From: Pseudomonas alkylphenolica
Lineage (GTDB): Bacteria; Pseudomonadota; Gammaproteobacteria; Pseudomonadales; Pseudomonadaceae
DNA: 64,000 nucleotides
Direction of reading: 5' to 3'
NCBI RefSeq assembly: GCF_000746525.1
Contig: NZ_CP009048.1
Coordinates: 2,349,501 to 2,413,500, forward strand
This document shows, piece after piece, positions 62,360-64,000 of the stretch; position 1 is the stretch's first letter, and each line of letters begins with the position of its first letter. A program made the translations under genes and the position numbers. The notes under the pieces are model-generated. The model was not told the origin of the DNA, ran no database searches, and was given only the letters and a program-made list of their open reading frames with translations.

Positions 62360-62390
62360 ACCATAACTTTAAAGTTAACTTTAATGTCAA
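62360..62390 (-). promoter_or_regulatory. MerR-type promoter of the Old Yellow Enzyme gene
   Basis: Leftward, TTGACA (62390-62385), a 19-bp spacer, then TATGGT (62365-62360). The spacer contains the perfect 16-bp palindrome TTAAAGTTAACTTTAA (62369-62384). An over-long 19-bp spacer with a central dyad is the hallmark of promoters activated by MerR-family proteins through DNA untwisting. Confidence 0.7.
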
Positions 62391-62448
62391 CAGCTGTTTT
62401 CAGTTGGCAAGGGCGGGTGCCGGAGGCATTACCTCCGGCACCCGTGCA

Positions 62449-63279
62449 TCAGCTGCGCACGAAGGCCAGCAGGTCGGCGTTGATGGTCTCGGCGTGGGTA
62501 GTGGGCATGCCGTGGGGGAAGCCCTTGTAGGTTTTCAGGGTGCTGTTGCTGAGCAACTTGGCCGACAGCAGTCCCGAGTTTTCGTAGGGCACGATCTGAT
62601 CGTCATCGCCGTGCATCACCAGCACCGGCAGGCTGAGGCGCTTCAAGTCCTCGGTGAAGTCGGTCTGCGAGAAGGCGACGATGCCGTCATAGTGGGCCTT
62701 GGCGCAGCCCATCATGCCCTGGCGCCACCAGTTCCAGATCACTCCCTGCGACGGCGCCGCTCCCGGGCGGTTGTAGCCGTAGAACGGCCCGGCCGGAATG
62801 TCGTAATAGAACTGCGCACGGTTGGCCGCAAGCTGCGCCTGCAGGTCGTCGAACACCGACTTGGGCAGGCCGCCGGGGTTGCTGGCGGTCTGCACCATCA
62901 ATGGCGGCACGGCGCCGAGGATCGCCGCTTTGCTGGCGCGTTCCTGACCGTGGCGGGCGAGGTAGTGCACTACTTCGCCGCCGCCGGTGGAGTGGCCGAC
63001 ATGCACCGCGCCGCGGACGCCCAGATGATCGACCACCGCCGCCACGTCATCGGCGTAGTGGTCCATGTCATGGCCGTCCCAGACCTGGCTGGAGCGCCCG
63101 TGGCCGCGGCGGTCGTGGGCAATCACGCGGTAGCCCTGGGCCAGGAAAAACAGCATCTGCGCGTCCCAGTCGTCGGCGCTCAGTGGCCAGCCGTGGTGGA
63201 AGAAGATCACCTGGGCGTCGCGCGGGCCCCAGTCTTTGTAGAAGATTTCAACACCATCTTTGGTTGTGACGAATGCCAT
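62449..63279 (-). CDS. Alpha/beta hydrolase (cofactor-free haloperoxidase-like)
   Basis: 276 residues. Nucleophile Ser in VGHSTGGGEV near 96-98, oxyanion FFHHGWPLSADDW near 26-38, acid Asp in MHGDDDQIVP, and His in FPHGMPTTH. This is the pattern of cofactor-free chloroperoxidases/perhydrolases and related esterases. Its true substrate is unknown. It is divergent from the MerR gene. Confidence 0.9.
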   Translation of the reverse strand: MAFVTTKDGVEIFYKDWGPRDAQVIFFHHGWPLSADDWDAQMLFFLAQGYRVIAHDRRGHGRSSQVWDGHDMDHYADDVAAVVDHLGVRGAVHVGHSTGGGEVVHYLARHGQERASKAAILGAVPPLMVQTASNPGGLPKSVFDDLQAQLAANRAQFYYDIPAGPFYGYNRPGAAPSQGVIWNWWRQGMMGCAKAHYDGIVAFSQTDFTEDLKRLSLPVLVMHGDDDQIVPYENSGLLSAKLLSNSTLKTYKGFPHGMPTTHAETINADLLAFVRS

Positions 63280-63369
63280 GTTCGCTGCTCCTCTGAGATG
63301 TGCTTGTTGCGTGAGTCGACGCCAGGGTTTAAGTAAGGTTCAAGGTCAATGCCATACTGAAGGCGAGCT

Positions 63370-63780
63370 ATGAGAATAGGAGAACTGGCGAAACGCAGCG
63401 GCCTGAGTGCTTCGCGTATTCGCTTTTATGAAGCCAGCGGCCTGATTACATCGGCGCGCAAGGCCAATGGTTACCGCGACTACGCGGCGCAGGCGCTATG
63501 GACTCTGCAGATCATCACCAGCGCCCAGGGTGCCGGTTTCAGCCTCGACGAGATCCGCCAGTTGCTGCCGGCGAGCCCCGAGGGCTGGCAGCATGAGCAG
63601 TTGCTCGCCGGGCTCAAGCGCAAGGTCGCCGAAATTGAGGTGCTGCAAAAGCAGCTGGAACAGAACCGTGCTCAGTTGCTGGTGGCCATCGACAGCATCG
63701 AAAACCGCCCCGAGGACCGGGCTTGCACCGACAACGCCAGAATGCTGATGGAGCGTTTGCTGGAACAGCAGGCGACCTGA
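63370..63780 (+). CDS. MerR-family transcriptional regulator
   Basis: 136 residues. The N-terminal winged helix reads RIGELAKRSGLSASRIRFYEASGLI (residues 2-26), with NGYRDY as the wing. A coiled-coil dimer helix spans about 80-112. The C-terminal has one Cys (RACTDN), so it is not a classical metal sensor. It is divergent from the hydrolase gene and is the closest candidate to act on the MerR-type promoter at 62360-62390. Confidence 0.88.
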   Translation: MRIGELAKRSGLSASRIRFYEASGLITSARKANGYRDYAAQALWTLQIITSAQGAGFSLDEIRQLLPASPEGWQHEQLLAGLKRKVAEIEVLQKQLEQNRAQLLVAIDSIENRPEDRACTDNARMLMERLLEQQAT

Positions 63781-63802
63781 ACAGGCTGAAGGAAATACCC
63801 TC

Positions 63803-63875
63803 GGTGGGAGCGGGCTTGCCCCGCGATGCGATGTGACTGACAGATCGCAATCGCGGGGCAAGCCCGCTCCTACCG
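63803..63875. repeat. REP inverted pair
   Basis: CGGTGGGAGCGGGCTTGCCC and its inverted copy, about 20 bp apart, lie 23 bp after the MerR gene. Confidence 0.93.
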
Positions 63876-63960
63876 AGCATGGCCTTGGTCGCATAAACTT
63901 GAAATGCACAGCATTGCTCGACAGAATCGCGCCCCGATCAGTGGTGAGTAGGGGTAGCGG

Positions 63961-64000
63961 TTGAACCAACAGACATTGTCCATGCGCCTGGAGCGCGTGG
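63961..64000 (+). CDS. Start of a further gene, possibly TrmK-like tRNA methyltransferase (partial)
   Basis: A TTG at 63961, with AGGGG upstream, opens the frame reading (M)NQQTLSMRLERV to the window edge. This resembles the N-terminus I recall for TrmK-like methyltransferases of pseudomonads, but 13 codons are too few for a firm call. Confidence 0.3.
   Translation, partial: MNQQTLSMRLERV

Noticed and set aside
7903..63875. Repeated units as a CRISPR array
   Set aside because: The repeats are palindromic REP pairs scattered singly over 56 kb, with no regular spacers and no cas genes.

Overview
The window is a high-GC Pseudomonas chromosome segment, most likely from the P. putida group. The evidence is the MvaT/TurB-type H-NS analogue, the mexEF-oprN operon, P. 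putida-like gene order around turB, cobF, the CheR/CheB kinase cluster and the thiolase genes (recalled, not searched), and ten clusters of one REP family with core GGGAGCGGGCTTGCCCCGCG. No rRNA, tRNA, CRISPR array, insertion sequence or complete prophage was seen.

Layout. 1-2400: end of a type VI secretion vgrG unit with a DUF4123 adaptor that runs off the window. 2641-18104: nitrate respiration island, with narXL, a DNR-type regulator and a DGC-domain protein leftward, and narK1-narK2-narG-narH-narJ-narI-ppiC-moaA rightward. 18309-21213: class III anaerobic ribonucleotide reductase, in which the glycyl-radical tail is a separate 55-residue gene between nrdD and nrdG. 21234-24348: ftrABCD iron uptake operon. 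24525-28794: small genes, gloA, turB, an OprD porin and cobF. 28760-36897: a glycosyltransferase, a lone receiver protein, and a four-gene hybrid kinase-CheR-CheB-hybrid kinase operon. 37004-40840: thiolase, hydroxyacyl-CoA dehydrogenase, TetR and divergent AraC. 40817-44608: a lyase/aldolase cluster with two regulators and a LysE exporter. 44948-53769: TerC-CBS protein, EamA permease, two CSS-domain proteins, hpd, a DJ-1/PfpI protein, a yeast-like cytosine deaminase and a TPR protein. 53899-54534: a long imperfect inverted repeat with REPs at its centre. 54649-60506: mexEF-oprN. 60689-64000: a small lipoprotein, an Old Yellow Enzyme, an alpha/beta hydrolase, a MerR regulator and the first codons of another gene.

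How it fits together. The 2.6-24.5 kb block reads as an anoxia module: nitrate sensing and uptake, nitrate reduction, molybdopterin synthesis, oxygen-independent dNTP synthesis and probable ferrous iron uptake. Three ANR/FNR boxes lie at narK1, nrdD and ftrA, and the ftrA promoter also carries a Fur box. No nitrite, NO or N2O reductase gene is in the window, so only nitrate-to-nitrite respiration can be inferred here.

The most notable points are the split NrdD, REP sequence translated in frame inside narK2 and at the ends of two other genes, the combined ANR/Fur promoter of ftrABCD, and a MerR-type 19-bp-spacer promoter on the Old Yellow Enzyme gene.
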